From NCBI GenBank assembly GCA_905221605.1, contig CAJNDS010002130.1, forward strand, positions 626,001 through 655,017: DNA of 29,017 bases, read 5' to 3'. This DNA comes from Symbiodinium natans. Its lineage: Eukaryota; Sar; Dinophyceae; Suessiales; Symbiodiniaceae. Under the pieces are notes generated by a model. That model worked only from the letters and a program-made list of their open reading frames with translations, was not told where the DNA came from and made no database searches. The position numbers and the translations under genes are program-made. Shown here piece by piece: positions 1-8,521 of this stretch (the first letter of the stretch is position 1; the number at the start of each line of letters is the position of its first letter).

Positions 1-123
1 AGTTTGGGGTTCAGGGTCGTGGCCCTGTCGGGCTCCATGCAGCCGCACCGCTTCCTCCCGCTGAGCTGTCCGAGGTCCCGGCTCCACCTCGCAGCCGGCT
101 GCTCAGAGGATTGCTGGCTTAGG
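1..123 (+). CDS. Exon-like island at the window edge
   Basis: A plus-strand frame reading FRVVALSGSMQPHRFLP is open from near the window start and runs into the first telomere block. If the block is spliced from GTTTAG at 124 to AG at 200, the frame continues in phase for 11 codons to TGA at 234-236. The composition looks coding, but the left side is cut by the window and no domain is recognised. The product is unknown. Confidence 0.35.
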
Positions 124-205
124 GTTTAGGGTTTAGGGTTTAGGGTTTAGGGTTTAGGGTTTAGGGTTTAGGGTTTTAGGGTTTAGGGTTTAGGGTTTAG
201 GGTTT
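119..205 (+). repeat. Interstitial telomere block (TTTAGGG)n
   Basis: About 12 units of TTTAGGG with one 8-base unit (TTTTAGGG) near 174. TTTAGGG is the telomere repeat of plants and of dinoflagellates. Ordinary DNA continues on both sides, so this is not a chromosome end. Confidence 0.97.
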
Positions 206-236
206 CGGGGCTCAGGCCGTCAGACCGAACCGTTGA
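201..236 (+). CDS. Possible short terminal exon after a telomere block
   Basis: It follows TTTAG directly and reads GFGAQAVRPNR then TGA, in phase with the frame before the block. It is too short to judge by composition and is supported only by phase and by the AG|G junction. Confidence 0.2.
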   Translation, partial: GFGAQAVRPNR

Positions 237-638
237 TGCAAACCAGAACCCTTAATCGCTAAGTTCCTAGACGAAGAGCTCTCAACCTCATGCGGCGCCC
301 ATGCTTCCCCCAGCCACCCCTGTTCCCCACGTCCGAAAGGCTGTGAGTGGGTTTGAAAGTATCCGTGGCTAGGAGGCTTTTCGGGTTCGAAGGCGGCAGC
401 CCCCTCAAACTGCAAAAGCCCAGACACACCCAAAACCCCTACAAACTCCCCAGAAAACCCTTAAGCCTGAAGCCCCCCAAGCCTTAAGTCCCCCAAAATC
501 TTGAAGCCCTTCAACTCTGAGGCGCCCCACCTCGCAGCGCAGGCCCGCGGCGCGCCGCGCGGAGCGCGCACCTGAAGCTCTTCAAGGCCATGGGTTCGGT
601 TGGGGTTCAGGGGTTTCAGCTTATTGTACGTCATACCG
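237..638. other. Intergenic, no gene seen
   Basis: Degenerate telomere-like stretches (CCCAAAACC, CCCTTAAGCC) and a short GC-rich patch near 540-575. The minus-strand frame across 212-433 has no convincing coding composition. No feature is supported here. Confidence 0.5.
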
Positions 639-726
639 TATGGGGGCTTGCGAAAATAGGGTGACCCCCAAAAGGGACCCCAAATAGGAGGATTCCCTTA
701 TAGTAAGGACCCCAAAAAGGTACCCC
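639..726 (+). mobile_element. Short interspersed element, family 3, copy a
   Basis: An 88-base segment that aligns along its length with 15629-15715. Both start GT then a run of G, both have the core ATAG-AGGAT-CCCTT followed by GAGGACCCC or AAGGACCCC, and both end GGTACCCC. It has no coding capacity. It resembles a small non-autonomous element; the other copy begins at a predicted splice donor. Confidence 0.65.
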
Positions 727-791
727 AATTTTGAGGAAGCCACCATATATGAAAGATTGTTTCGTGGCTGGGAACAGCCCGTTTGTGCCCT

Positions 792-875
792 CTAGGTAAG
801 GTTTGCAGAGACAGGGCCCATGAAGCAAATCCCTGCCATACAGCTGCACTTCACCCATCCCCCAAAGTGTAAACC
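792..875 (-). CDS. Minus-strand exon-like island
   Basis: Read on the minus strand, the frame starts directly after TTTAG of the telomere block and reads GLHFGGWVKCSCMAGICFM before a stop at 792. Removing the block as a 48-base intron (876-923) joins it in phase to the island at 924-975. A second minus frame over 631-858 is also open and begins MGEVQLYGRDLLHGP, so the choice of frame is uncertain. Product unknown. Confidence 0.35.
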   Translation of the reverse strand, partial: GLHFGGWVKCSCMAGICFMGPVSANLT

Positions 876-927
876 CTAAACCCTAAACCCTAAACCCTAA
901 ACCCTAAACCCTAAACCCTAAACCCTA
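871..927 (-). repeat. Interstitial telomere block, TTTAGGG on the minus strand
   Basis: Eight units of CCCTAAA on the plus strand. On the minus strand the stretch 923-876 reads (GTTTAGG)6GTTTAG, which has intron-like ends (GT at the start, AG before a G). Confidence 0.96.
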
Positions 928-975
928 TCGTGATTCGGGAAGGGGGTGGTGGGGACGATTACAGCATTACACCGG
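924..975 (-). CDS. Minus-strand exon-like island upstream of a telomere block
   Basis: On the minus strand a T-rich TTTTTTGCAG acceptor at 976-977 precedes a frame reading RCNAVIVPTTPFPNHDR that runs to AGG|GTTTAG, where the telomere block begins. It is phase-compatible with 792-875. Only 17 codons; product unknown. Confidence 0.35.
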
Positions 976-1081
976 CTGCAAAAAATGTTCTTATGCACGG
1001 GTTCCTTGTTGGGGTTCTGATCGCTGCTTTTCAGCATGTAGAGGGCGGCCTCAGACCGGCAGAGCAGCTAGGGAGGTGGAA

Positions 1082-1196
1082 ATATAGGGGTCGGAAGAAT
1101 TACTCGTAGTATTCCCTTGTTGTCCCTTTGTAACTATACTATAAGAACCCCCCAAAACCCGATTGAAATTATTCTGCCCCCTATATTTTATATATG
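1082..1196. mobile_element. MITE-like element, family 1, copy a
   Basis: Inverted ends ATATAGGGGTC and GCCCCCTATAT bound a 115-base AT-rich interior. The same ends and the internal words TAGTATTCCCTT and TGTCCCTT/GGTCCCTT recur at 23528-23609. It has no coding capacity and no clear target-site duplication, so this is a small non-autonomous inverted-repeat element of unknown class. Confidence 0.7.
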
Positions 1197-1374
1197 CTCT
1201 TTATTGTTGCAGGTTGAAACCTGGCAGTCTGGCTAGGGCCTTGTCGGCCCAAAACACCAGTTCAGGGACGTAAGGGTGGCCAGACAAGGCCGAAAACTCC
1301 AAAATCCTGCGGCCGAAGGCTAATTAGACAGGATGTTGGAGCTTTCGACCCAAATCCCGCGTTGAACTTCTCAC

Positions 1375-1482
1375 CCCCTAAACCCTAAACCTTAAACCCT
1401 AAACCCTAAACCCTAACACCCTAACACCCTAACACCCTAACACCCTAACACCCTAACACCCTAAACCCTAAACCCTAAACCT
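1375..1482 (-). repeat. Telomere block with an 8-base CCCTAACA variant core
   Basis: CCCTAAA units on both sides enclose about seven perfect copies of CCCTAACA (1411-1466). The variant is homogeneous and sharply bounded, which suggests local expansion of one mutated unit. Confidence 0.95.
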
Positions 1483-1484
1483 GG

Positions 1485-1498
1485 CCCCCCCCCCCCCC
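1485..1498. repeat. Poly-C run
   Basis: Fourteen C in a row directly after a telomere block. Confidence 0.95.
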
Positions 1499-1591
1499 GC
1501 CGGCACCCGCTGAAAAGATCAGCCACGAGGTTTTGGAGTTTTCGCGGCTGACGCTCCAAATCTTGTGTTGAACTGTTGGCCCTCATGCCCA

Positions 1592-1619
1592 CCCCCCCCC
1601 CCCCCCCCCCCCCCCCCCC
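1592..1619. repeat. Long poly-C run
   Basis: Twenty-eight C in a row. The open frames that cross it (poly-Pro and poly-Gly) are artefacts of the run. Confidence 0.97.
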
Positions 1620-1869
1620 TTCCTACATCCTTGCAAGCAAAGAAGTTGAGCTTCAACCTCCTCGATGACCTTCAGGTTTTGGGCTTGGGGGCCCTCGATC
1701 ACGGAGGTAGCATAAAGGATATTTGTTATATAAATATACATATATACATATCTAGCTATCCGCATGTTCGCAGAAAGTAGTTTCCCCACCGTGCATAAGG
1801 GCCGTGTTTGGGGGCACTGATAGGAGTCATCTGCTCAGGATGAGTCGTGCAATTCTGTCGGGCCCACAG

Positions 1870-1917
1870 CCTAAGCCCTAAGCCCTAAACCCTAAACCCT
1901 AAACCCTAAACCCTAAA
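1870..1917 (-). repeat. Interstitial telomere block
   Basis: CCCTAAA units with two CCCTAAG variants at the left edge. Confidence 0.95.
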
Positions 1918-2923
1918 CGCAAACAAATGCCAACCATACCGTAAGAGTCTGGCATTCCTAGGTCCAAAACTTTAGGATTCAGAGTGTGGGAGTACTGGGC
2001 GAGGCTGACAGGGCTATATAGTGAATTACAGGGTGAAGGGTTCTAGGGACAAAGCGTAGACGGTGTTTGGGGTTCGGGAGTACTGGCGTATTCTCTCCAA
2101 TGAAAAGCAGCCAACTGGCCAAGTCCTCCACGACGCGCTACCTTCCGGGATATCGGGAGAGTCCATGTTCACGGTCCGAACTGAACCCGACAATGCTAAT
2201 GCTTGACGTCACGTTACACTGACAACTGTCCGCAAATTGTGATGCTTGCCGCGAACATACCAATGAGAGCGGACCGAACCCATTTGTGTCGATACCGGTT
2301 GCTGGTTGTTCTAAAGAGGTATTTCCAAAAACAATATTGGCGGGGGGGGGGAATGCCGCGTATAAACTAATCCTAGTTCCGGAAACTCCCATGGACGTGC
2401 CCCACCCCCAACCTCACCACCATGAGTGCACCATGTTGTTTTCTAGGCCCAAGGTATAAAGCATGCCACGGGAGGTAGCTCTCTGCTCAGTCCTCACACC
2501 CGCTACTTGTTAAACGTTTGGGCTTTAGGGCTTGGGTTAACTGAGGTTTAACGTTGAGGACTTGAGCCTTCGCGCAGTTCGAAGGTTGACTTAAAGACTG
2601 GGGGATTACAGGAATTTATGAATGTATGAAGCTGCATCAAGGCTCAACAGTGTGCACCGTCATCCTGTTACAACAGATCTGCTCTTATAGTTGCTGGTTT
2701 GGGAGCACAATGATATCATGAGAGATGGTATTTGGCAATGCAATTTGTGTGGTTATCTTCCTTGTCCTGGCGAACTTCGGGCTGGGCGTGCGAGTCTGCG
2801 TTGTGATCGGCAGCAGTGTAGGGGGCTTGCCTTCACGCCATGAATACACATCATGTCGTCTTCCAACGCGCTCACCCTTTAGTTATAGTCTGCCGTTGTC
2901 ATGCTTCGGCGACTGCGATGCAG
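1918..2923. other. No supported gene
   Basis: About 1 kb without a telomere block. Open frames at 2138-2392 (minus) and 2725-3003 (plus) lack recognisable domains and convincing composition. A G10 run lies near 2341. Confidence 0.4.
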
Positions 2924-3028
2924 ATCTGGGCTTTTGGGCGCGAGTATCTCAAGAGAGAGACCTGGCACTGCGTCCGCTTCCTCGAGCTTTTTCAGCGACT
3001 TGAACATGCATCGTCTCATCAAGCATGA
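2924..3028 (+). CDS. Exon-like island ending in a stop
   Basis: GCGATGCAG is followed by a frame reading IWAFGREYLKRETWHCVRFL and ending at TGA 3026-3028. The composition (aromatic, charged, Leu-rich) looks coding and the upstream CAG is a plausible acceptor. No family is recognised. Confidence 0.3.
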   Translation: MWAFGREYLKRETWHCVRFLELFQRLEHASSHQA

Positions 3029-3618
3029 CTGGAGCAGCAGCAGGGGCTTTCAAATCGAGGTAGCATCTCAGAAGCCAGCAACAGGTCTTCCTGAATGTTG
3101 GACCCTCTTTTCTGCGTTGAGACGTGGCAAAGGATGTTGAAGGCGCCCCCCTCACCTGTGGAGCCATTTTGTTGTTCGACACCCCTCCCCCCCGCCCAAG
3201 TGTCGTTGGACCCGGCTCAAGCCACCAACTTGTCTTCATAGGGGCCCTCCCGACGACAGAAAGCCTTAAATCCATCTCACTTGACCTGTGCACCTCTCTG
3301 ATTTCTCAGGGCGTGCGAAGTCTTTGTCCCAATCCCAAACCCAAGTTCCTCCTATTTTACAGAGTCGAGCTCCCGAAGATTCACGCGCTGGGCTTCGGGC
3401 CTATCTTAGCCTATCTTGTATCTGTATAGCCTAAATTGAACCGGGGTACCTCCAAGACGTTCAGCAATCTTTTGCCAGCGCAGGGGATGCCGCGGCCCCC
3501 ACCCATTCCGCGAGCCGTGGTGTCGAGGAGCCACGACTGGCCTTCCGGAAACCCGAAAGGCTTTGGAATGCGTTTTTGGTACCATATGGGGTACATATGT
3601 CATGTAGATGTATGGTGA
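3029..3618. other. No supported gene
   Basis: Several overlapping open frames on both strands, none with a recognisable domain. An acceptor-like AACAG|G at about 3083 precedes a short open frame. Confidence 0.4.
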
Positions 3619-3667
3619 GTATATATATACACACACATGTGCGTGCGTGCGTGCATGCGTGCGTGGG

Positions 3668-3722
<55 letters not shown>

Positions 3723-3753
3723 GTGTCTGTGTGTCTGTGTGTCTGTGTGTCTG
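3619..3753. repeat. Compound microsatellite
   Basis: (TA)n, then (CA)n, (GTGC)n, a long pure (CTGT)n from about 3668 to 3720, then (GTGTCT)n. Long open frames crossing it (Cys-Leu-Ser-Val or Thr-Asp-Arg-Gln repeats) are artefacts of the repeat. It lies directly 5' of the retrotransposon. Confidence 0.95.
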
Positions 3754-3808
3754 GCTCAAGATTTCGGTCCGAGCGGGGAGCATTGCAGCTTTAGGTCTTG
3801 TAGATGCG

Positions 3809-4040
3809 ATGGTCGTTCAGCGGCGTTCTTACGTGGTGTGTCGCGACTGCGGCGCATGGCTTTGGTCAGATAGGCTCCACAGCAAGCCCCTTTGCTACTG
3901 TGGGAAGCCTTTCGTGGCTGGGGGCCAGCGGAAACACAGCAGAGCGGCATCAGTATGGGGGCGCCCTGTTCAGTCACACCCTTATGACGATTGGTGGCCT
4001 ACCTTACCATCGCATGGGGCCCCGGAAGAAGGGTCACAGT
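3809..4040 (+). CDS. LINE ORF1, N-terminal cysteine motif segment
   Basis: The frame from ATG 3809 carries VVCRDCGAWLWSDRLHSKPL followed by CYCGKPF, a CxxC...CxC pattern like a small zinc-binding motif. Such motifs are common in the nucleic-acid-binding first ORF of LINEs. The same frame continues through the endonuclease, but between about 4030 and 4677 it is a shadow; the genuine protein continues in the neighbouring frame (4030-4677), which implies a -1 shift. The true start is uncertain because the upstream microsatellite keeps the frame open. Confidence 0.65.
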
Positions 4041-4677
4041 GGCTCTCCAGCACGAGCCTGATGCTGGTGCAGAATGGCACGCACTCGTGCAGCAAGTCAT
4101 CCAGAAAGTTGAGCAACTCGCAGGTGACCAGCTTCCAGATTTCCAGGCAGCGATGGCCCCTCTCAAGGACCTCCTTGGCGCGGACCCGCACGCCACGGCA
4201 GCAAAGGCCCCGGGCACAGTGGAGCCGGCGCAGCAATTGGCGAAGACGATTAAGGCCAAAGGTGGTGCACTCAGGGCTTTGGGGCAAAAGAAAGCACACT
4301 TGGAAGGCAAGATCCAGGCTGCCCGTGCGGCATTGCAGTCGCATGAAAAGCAGCTCCAAACCTTGCAGCGGGAGTTGGAAGAGGCGCAGGAATCCATGGA
4401 TGAAGCAGTCCAGCAGTACGGCCGCCAAGTCGTGGCCCCTCAGCTCGAACCGTTCGTGCTCGACGAGAACATGGTACCCGCAAGCCAGGAGGACAAGCTC
4501 CAGACCTTCTTGGACTCCTTGCAGCCGAACCTCACTCCGGAGCAGCGGCAATGCCTCCAAGCACTTGTCTCCCAAACGGTGTCCTCGGAGCTGGCCCACA
4601 AGCGTAGGAAAATGGACGACGAGCTCGAAGTCCCCTACGACCCGGACCAGTACGACGGCGACACGTGGAGAGGGTGA
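4030..4677 (+). CDS. LINE ORF1, coiled-coil segment
   Basis: The frame contains RVTVALQHEPDAGAEWHALV, then a long heptad-like helix rich in Ala, Gln, Lys, Glu and Leu (for example QSHEKQLQTLQRELEEAQES), then a KRRKMDDELEVPYDPDQYDG tail before TGA 4675-4677. A coiled coil is typical of LINE ORF1 proteins, which trimerise and bind the element RNA. The start lies upstream in another frame. The stop is followed at once by the endonuclease frame, so ORF1 and ORF2 are adjacent. Confidence 0.75.
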   Translation, partial: RVTVALQHEPDAGAEWHALVQQVIQKVEQLAGDQLPDFQAAMAPLKDLLGADPHATAAKAPGTVEPAQQLAKTIKAKGGALRALGQKKAHLEGKIQAARAALQSHEKQLQTLQRELEEAQESMDEAVQQYGRQVVAPQLEPFVLDENMVPASQEDKLQTFLDSLQPNLTPEQRQCLQALVSQTVSSELAHKRRKMDDELEVPYDPDQYDGDTWRG

Positions 4678-4679
4678 CG

Positions 4680-6893
4680 ACTGCAGGAGCGCCGCGTGGA
4701 CGCGAGTGTTGGGCTGGTACGCACAAGGTCGCCAAGCAGCTGCGTGTGAGCCGCCCGCCAGTTTTTCCGACCAGGCGACAGAACGCTTTCCAGCTGAAGA
4801 GGGAGCATGCCCCAGTTTTCCATTTGGCAAGCCGCCCTCTCAGCAACCCTTTTGCAAGCAGGACAGGTCCTCGGGCCGTCAGATCTCGCTTTTCTTTGGC
4901 AATATCACCAGTTGGTCGGTGAAGGCCGCCAGTTTTGTCACTCAACAACCGCATGACATAATTCTGTTGGTTGAGCACCATCAGGGCCCCAGTAAGGTGC
5001 AGGCGCTCGCAGACACTTTCCAGCAGCATGGCAAGCAGTGCAGAGCTGAAGCAGCAAGAATCAACCCGGAAACTGGCGGCACCCAGGCAGGTGTGGCGGT
5101 CGCAGTCAAGCGACACCTCGGCCCTTTTTGGCCGGTAGAGGCGGGCAGTCCTAGATGGACCTACGTCATGATTCGCTTCCATAAGTTTACCCTGACAGTG
5201 CTCGTGGCTTATTTCCACGTCCAGGGCTTCAGCCACAGCAGCAACAGGGAGTTGAGGGCGCGCGTAGCAGCGTTCATCAGCACACTCTCAGGGCCATGGC
5301 TTCTCCTGGCCGACTTCAACGCCGATCCTGACGAGGTGGCAGCAAGCGGCTACCTGCAGCTAGTGAAAGGCAAGTTGGTTTACCCGCAGCAGGCCACCAT
5401 CTCCTCAGGAGCAGTTCTTGACTATGCTGTGTGCAGCTTTGAGCTAGAAGGGGTCCTTGCGCTCGAAGTTGTGACAGAGGTCCCCTTCAAGCCACATTTT
5501 GGACTCAACCTTCGACTGAGAGGCGACCTAGCGGTCAAACCAGTCCTGACCCTTGACAGCCCTGAGCGTATTCCCATTTTGCCAGGTCCTCGGCTGCCCT
5601 GGCACACTTTTGCCGTAGCTGAAGGTGCAGCTGCGGTCGAGTTGCCCGGGCTCCACGACGAGCCCTCGACCATGATGCGCAAATTTGCCAGTTGGAGCGC
5701 TCAAGCAGAAGCTTACCTGCAGTCTGTGCTCACGGATGTGGGTGTTTCAGGCAGAGGAAGGCGTATCGTGCTGGTCTCTAAGCCAAGAGTCCAGCCAGAA
5801 CCCCCTGCAGCCGTGTGGGACAGCAGTGGGCTCAACTTTTGGTCCACCCTTCGGCGATTGGTCGATGATGCTCTGCGGCTCCGCTCTCAGCCCGGTCTGC
5901 AGCAAACCCTGTTTCAGCAGGCAGCCCTCAAAGCTTCAGCCAGCGAGCAATTCTGGGATGTCTCGGCCAAGGAGGAGTTCAGCTTGCCAGCTTTTCAGTA
6001 CGGCCTTAAGGTCTTAGCGGTCAGCAACGAAGGCTTGCAGCAGAAGGTGCTGAGCAGCATACAGGGGCAGCGTCAGAAGCAGTACAAAACACGCACGGAG
6101 GCGCTCAAAAACCACTTTCTGGCCAATACGGCTACTATCAAGCAAATGCACCACCACCTGAAGAAGCAAGCCCAAGCGCAGTTGCGGCCTTTCACGGCCA
6201 AGCCGCTTGAGGAGCGCGCCCAGTGCCGACGGAATTTCTGGGTCGGCATTTGGGGGGAGCAGTCGCCAGAGGGCAGGATGCAGCAGCAAGAGAAGCTGCG
6301 CAGTTTCGCAACCGCAGCCAAGGGCCAGCAGCTTTCCCTCAAACCAATCTCCACCGCGCAGATCAAGGAGACCCTCAAAAGTGTGGGGCGGAAAGCCAGT
6401 GGGCCCGACGGATGGAGTTTTGCTGACTTGGCCCGCCTCCCTGACGAAGCCCTTTCGGGGTTGGTCTACTTCTTGCAGACAGCAGAGCAGCAGCAGCAGC
6501 AGCAGTGGCCGGAGAGCACCTGTCACGTTGCTGTGGCACTGCTCGCCAAAACAGTCAGAGCAGAAAGGCCGATCTCTTTGACGAGCGTCATTTACAGGCT
6601 GTATATGGCAATGAGGCAACACCTCCTGGCACGATGGCTAGAAGAAGTAAATCCCAAAAGTCCGTGGGACAAGGCAGTGAAAGGCTGTGACACCTTCGCT
6701 TCCTCTCACCGCCGGCAGCTTCTGGCGGAAATTCTGTGTCACACAGGAGTCCATCAGGTGAGCCTCCTAGTGGACCTCCAAAACGCCTATGACAGAATCG
6801 ACCGCGTGCAGTTAATGGAGGATGCTTCAGAGCTCGGCTACCCTCCGCTGCTCATGGTCATGGCCGCGGACCGCGCATTCTGCTGGCAGAGTC
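4680..6893 (+). CDS. LINE ORF2, endonuclease and N-terminal reverse transcriptase
   Basis: AP-like endonuclease motifs appear in order: SLFFGNITSW (Asn, about 4902), LLVEHHQ (metal-binding Glu, about 4973), GGTQAGVAVAVKR, LLLADFNADPDE (Asp-Asn, about 5308-5334), LDYAV (about 5417) and KPHFGLNL (catalytic His about 5494, with Pro where Asp is usual). The RT follows: KASGPDGW (about 6393), ERPISLTSVIYRLY, and palm motif A VDLQNAYDRID (about 6770). The frame is lost at about 6885, before RT motif B. It nicks target DNA and reverse transcribes the element RNA in intact copies. Known LINE ORF2 proteins are similar in order. A CAG run encodes Gln near 6489. Confidence 0.92.
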
Positions 6894-7452
6894 CATGGCC
6901 AGTGAAGCTATCGAGCCAAAACACAGCATCTTGGCTGGTTGCCCGCTGTCGGTATCGCTGTGTAAGCTTTACCTTTGGCGGCCGTTTGAAAATGTCTTGA
7001 CCAAGCACGCCCCAGCCCAGGCTTCCACCTTTGTCGACGACATCAGCTTTGACCTTCACGGTAGCCAAGAGCTGGAGCTAGCGCGCAGAGCCCTGAGGCT
7101 ATACTCTCAGCTTCACGGTGAGCTCAGCAAGAAAAACATGCTCATCAGTGAAGGCAAGACTGGCTTCCTGGTCTCGAGTAAATTGGTCAAGCGCGCCTTC
7201 GATACAGTTCGCAAAGAACCAGAGTTCTGCAGCCAACAGTTTCCCCCAGTCAGGGACGCCATGAAGGACCTCGGAGTTGATGTCACCCTGGGGCGCAGGC
7301 GTCGTACCACGGTCCAACAGAGCCGTTTGCACAAGGGGCTGCAGCGTGCTTCAAGGCTGAAAGACCTTCCGCGCACTAAGCGCGCGGCTTTGGTGCGCAG
7401 CAACGTCTACCCCACAGCCCTTTGGGGAGAGCCGTTCGAGCACGTGAAATGA
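6883..7452 (+). CDS. LINE ORF2, C-terminal reverse transcriptase (frameshifted)
   Basis: Continues the RT in the next frame: HSILAGCPLSVSL (motif B), STFVDDISFDLHG (motif C with the catalytic FVDD, about 7030), LSKKNMLISEGKTGFLV (motif D) and MKDLGVDVTLG (motif E). It ends at TGA 7450-7452 after a short thumb-like region. The frame moves by -1 relative to 4680-6893, so a base has probably been lost between 6880 and 6895. No RNase H domain or C-terminal zinc knuckle follows. Confidence 0.9.
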   Translation: MAESMASEAIEPKHSILAGCPLSVSLCKLYLWRPFENVLTKHAPAQASTFVDDISFDLHGSQELELARRALRLYSQLHGELSKKNMLISEGKTGFLVSSKLVKRAFDTVRKEPEFCSQQFPPVRDAMKDLGVDVTLGRRRRTTVQQSRLHKGLQRASRLKDLPRTKRAALVRSNVYPTALWGEPFEHVK

Positions 7453-8257
7453 GCGAGTTTAGGGGTGCTTTTACGCGGACCCAAAAGCATCAGCTGGGTT
7501 TTTGAGCCGCGGGCCCGAAGGCCTCACGAAGCCACATGAGATGCGATAGCTCGATGATGTCCCCGAACCATCAGCAGACCCCCCCCCCCGCGCCCCCGGA
7601 CATGGGTTTCGATGATGCTCACTTTGGAGGCGGGACAAGGGGGTCGGACCCGGAGGCGTGCGTGAAAAACCTCATGAAAACACGGTATTTGCAGCGATTT
7701 CAGCGTTTTTCAGCGTTTTTTACTGCCTTGAGGCCGCGGGCCGAAGCTGCTGATGCTCATGATGCTCCTCTGGTTTTGGGCTTCCGCTGCCCCAAACCTT
7801 GAAAAATGTGGCTTCGGCCTTGAAAAAGCTAGGGTTAATGATGTGGGCGTGTGCTGGAGCCCCTTTAAATTCACTCATCCACAGCACCCAACGCAGCAGA
7901 GGCATTACACTGGTGTGTGGAGCGCTCCACAGCAGGCATAAGGGTGGTGGGAGCCCCATTTTGGGGGGCAAGCATTTAGTGAGGACGTTGTGGTTTGGGT
8001 CTGCGCTGAAGCGGCTGCAGCCTTCTAAATCTAAATCTATATCTGGTACGGGTTGGTGGGGAGGGCGGGGGATGTGCGCTGGGGGGGAGCGGGCTGGCGA
8101 AGCGGCGCGAGTTAGTGGAGGAGAACATGGGTCTTCACTGACGCCGCCCCCGCTTGGGGTCGGCGGATACGTATGCAGGTATGTACAGATCTGGATGTTT
8201 ATGGTTTCTTTATGGTATAGTTGTATGGTACATGGTAGCGAGTTTCGGGGTCTTCAG
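7453..8257. other. Downstream of the LINE, no firm gene
   Basis: Short repeated words (CAGCGTTTTT) near 7690-7720 and a low-complexity plus-strand frame 7799-8272 that I do not trust. A good donor, ATGCAG|GTATGT, lies near 8176. A short frame before it (WVFTDAAPAWGRRIRMQ) follows an acceptor-like TTAG and could be an exon in phase with the next island. Confidence 0.35.
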
Positions 8258-8391
8258 GTTTTGGGCGGCTGAAGGTTTCAAATGTTGAAAAACTCAGATT
8301 CGACAAACCTGCGGCCAGCTTTGCTGGACTCCTCTCTTGCGAGACCAGGAATTGCTGTCCTCAGCCGAGCTGTGAACTCAGATCATTGAAG
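8258..8391 (+). CDS. Gene A candidate exon before a telomere intron
   Basis: Acceptor GTCTTCAG|GT precedes a frame reading FGRLKVSNVEKLRFDKPAAS and later CPQPSCELRSLK. It ends AAG exactly where (GTTTAGG)n begins. The next open frame resumes in phase after the block. No family recognised. An alternative acceptor is CTGAAG|GTT at about 8274. Confidence 0.45.
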
Positions 8392-8439
8392 GTTTAGGGT
8401 TTAGGGTTTAGGGTTTAGGGTTTAGGGTTTAGGGTTTAG
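8392..8439 (+). repeat. Telomere block reading as a complete GT-AG intron
   Basis: The sequence is (GTTTAGG)6GTTTAG, 48 bases. It begins with GT after AAG and ends with AG before GG. Frames on both sides are open and in phase 0. Confidence 0.95.
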
Positions 8440-8521
8440 GGTACGTACAGTACGGACGTCGTGAAGATGACGATGGCATCGGAGTCCACCGATTGGCTTT
8501 TCAGCGACATGCATGGTCTAA
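8440..8521 (+). CDS. Gene A candidate exon after a telomere intron
   Basis: Phase-0 frame GTYSTDVVKMTMASESTDWL continues from the exon before the telomere block. A donor-like A|GTAAGG lies at 8522, but the same frame stays open to 8775. A second frame from 8451 reads YGRREDDDGIGVHRLAFQ and also ends at the GTAAGG, so the frame is ambiguous. Product unknown. Confidence 0.4.

Larger units (their letters stand above)
1283..1581. repeat. Inverted and direct repeats around a telomere block
   Basis: GGCCGAAAACTCCAAAATCC at 1283 is the approximate reverse complement of the segment near 1526-1548. A second pair, CCAAATCCCGCGTTGAACT near 1351 and CCAAATCTTGTGTTGAACT near 1556, is direct. Both pairs flank the telomere block at 1375-1482. 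On the minus strand 1499-1570 also reads like coding sequence (QDLERQPRKLQNLVADLF). Confidence 0.55.
3809..7452 (+). mobile_element. Non-LTR retrotransposon (LINE), AP-endonuclease type, inactive
   Basis: Order of parts: cysteine-rich N-terminal segment, coiled-coil ORF1, AP-like endonuclease, reverse transcriptase. The parts occupy three successive frames (frame shifts near 4030 and near 6885, and a stop plus frame change at 4677), so this copy cannot make intact proteins unless recoding occurs. The 3' end is unclear: coding similarity stops at 7452 shortly after the RT thumb, with no poly-A tail or target-site duplication that I can see. The clade is not assigned. Confidence 0.93.

Noticed and set aside
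119-205. A true chromosome end
   Set aside because: Unique sequence continues on both sides of every telomere block and blocks occur in both orientations.
1565-1789. Open frames over the poly-C run
   Set aside because: Poly-Pro and poly-Gly products of a C28 homopolymer.
2560-2600. tRNA-like GTTCGAA word
   Set aside because: No matching acceptor stem or anticodon arm around it; other GTTCGAA words (363, 12246) also lack a cloverleaf.
3751-3759. TGGCTCAAG resembling the end of the dinoflagellate spliced leader
   Set aside because: Only nine bases match and the preceding CCATTT part is absent. The same nine bases occur near 15825, so chance is likely.
3982-4830. Long minus-strand frame opposite LINE ORF1
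   Set aside because: Shadow of the GC-rich plus-strand coding sequence; no independent motif.
6014-6622. Long minus-strand frame in the LINE
   Set aside because: Antisense of the reverse transcriptase region; Leu runs mirror the Gln run.
3608-7000. A single 1130-residue plus-strand protein
   Set aside because: The first part is a microsatellite translation and 4030-4677 is the shadow of the coiled-coil ORF1 frame. Only the cysteine motif and the endonuclease/RT segments in this frame are genuine.
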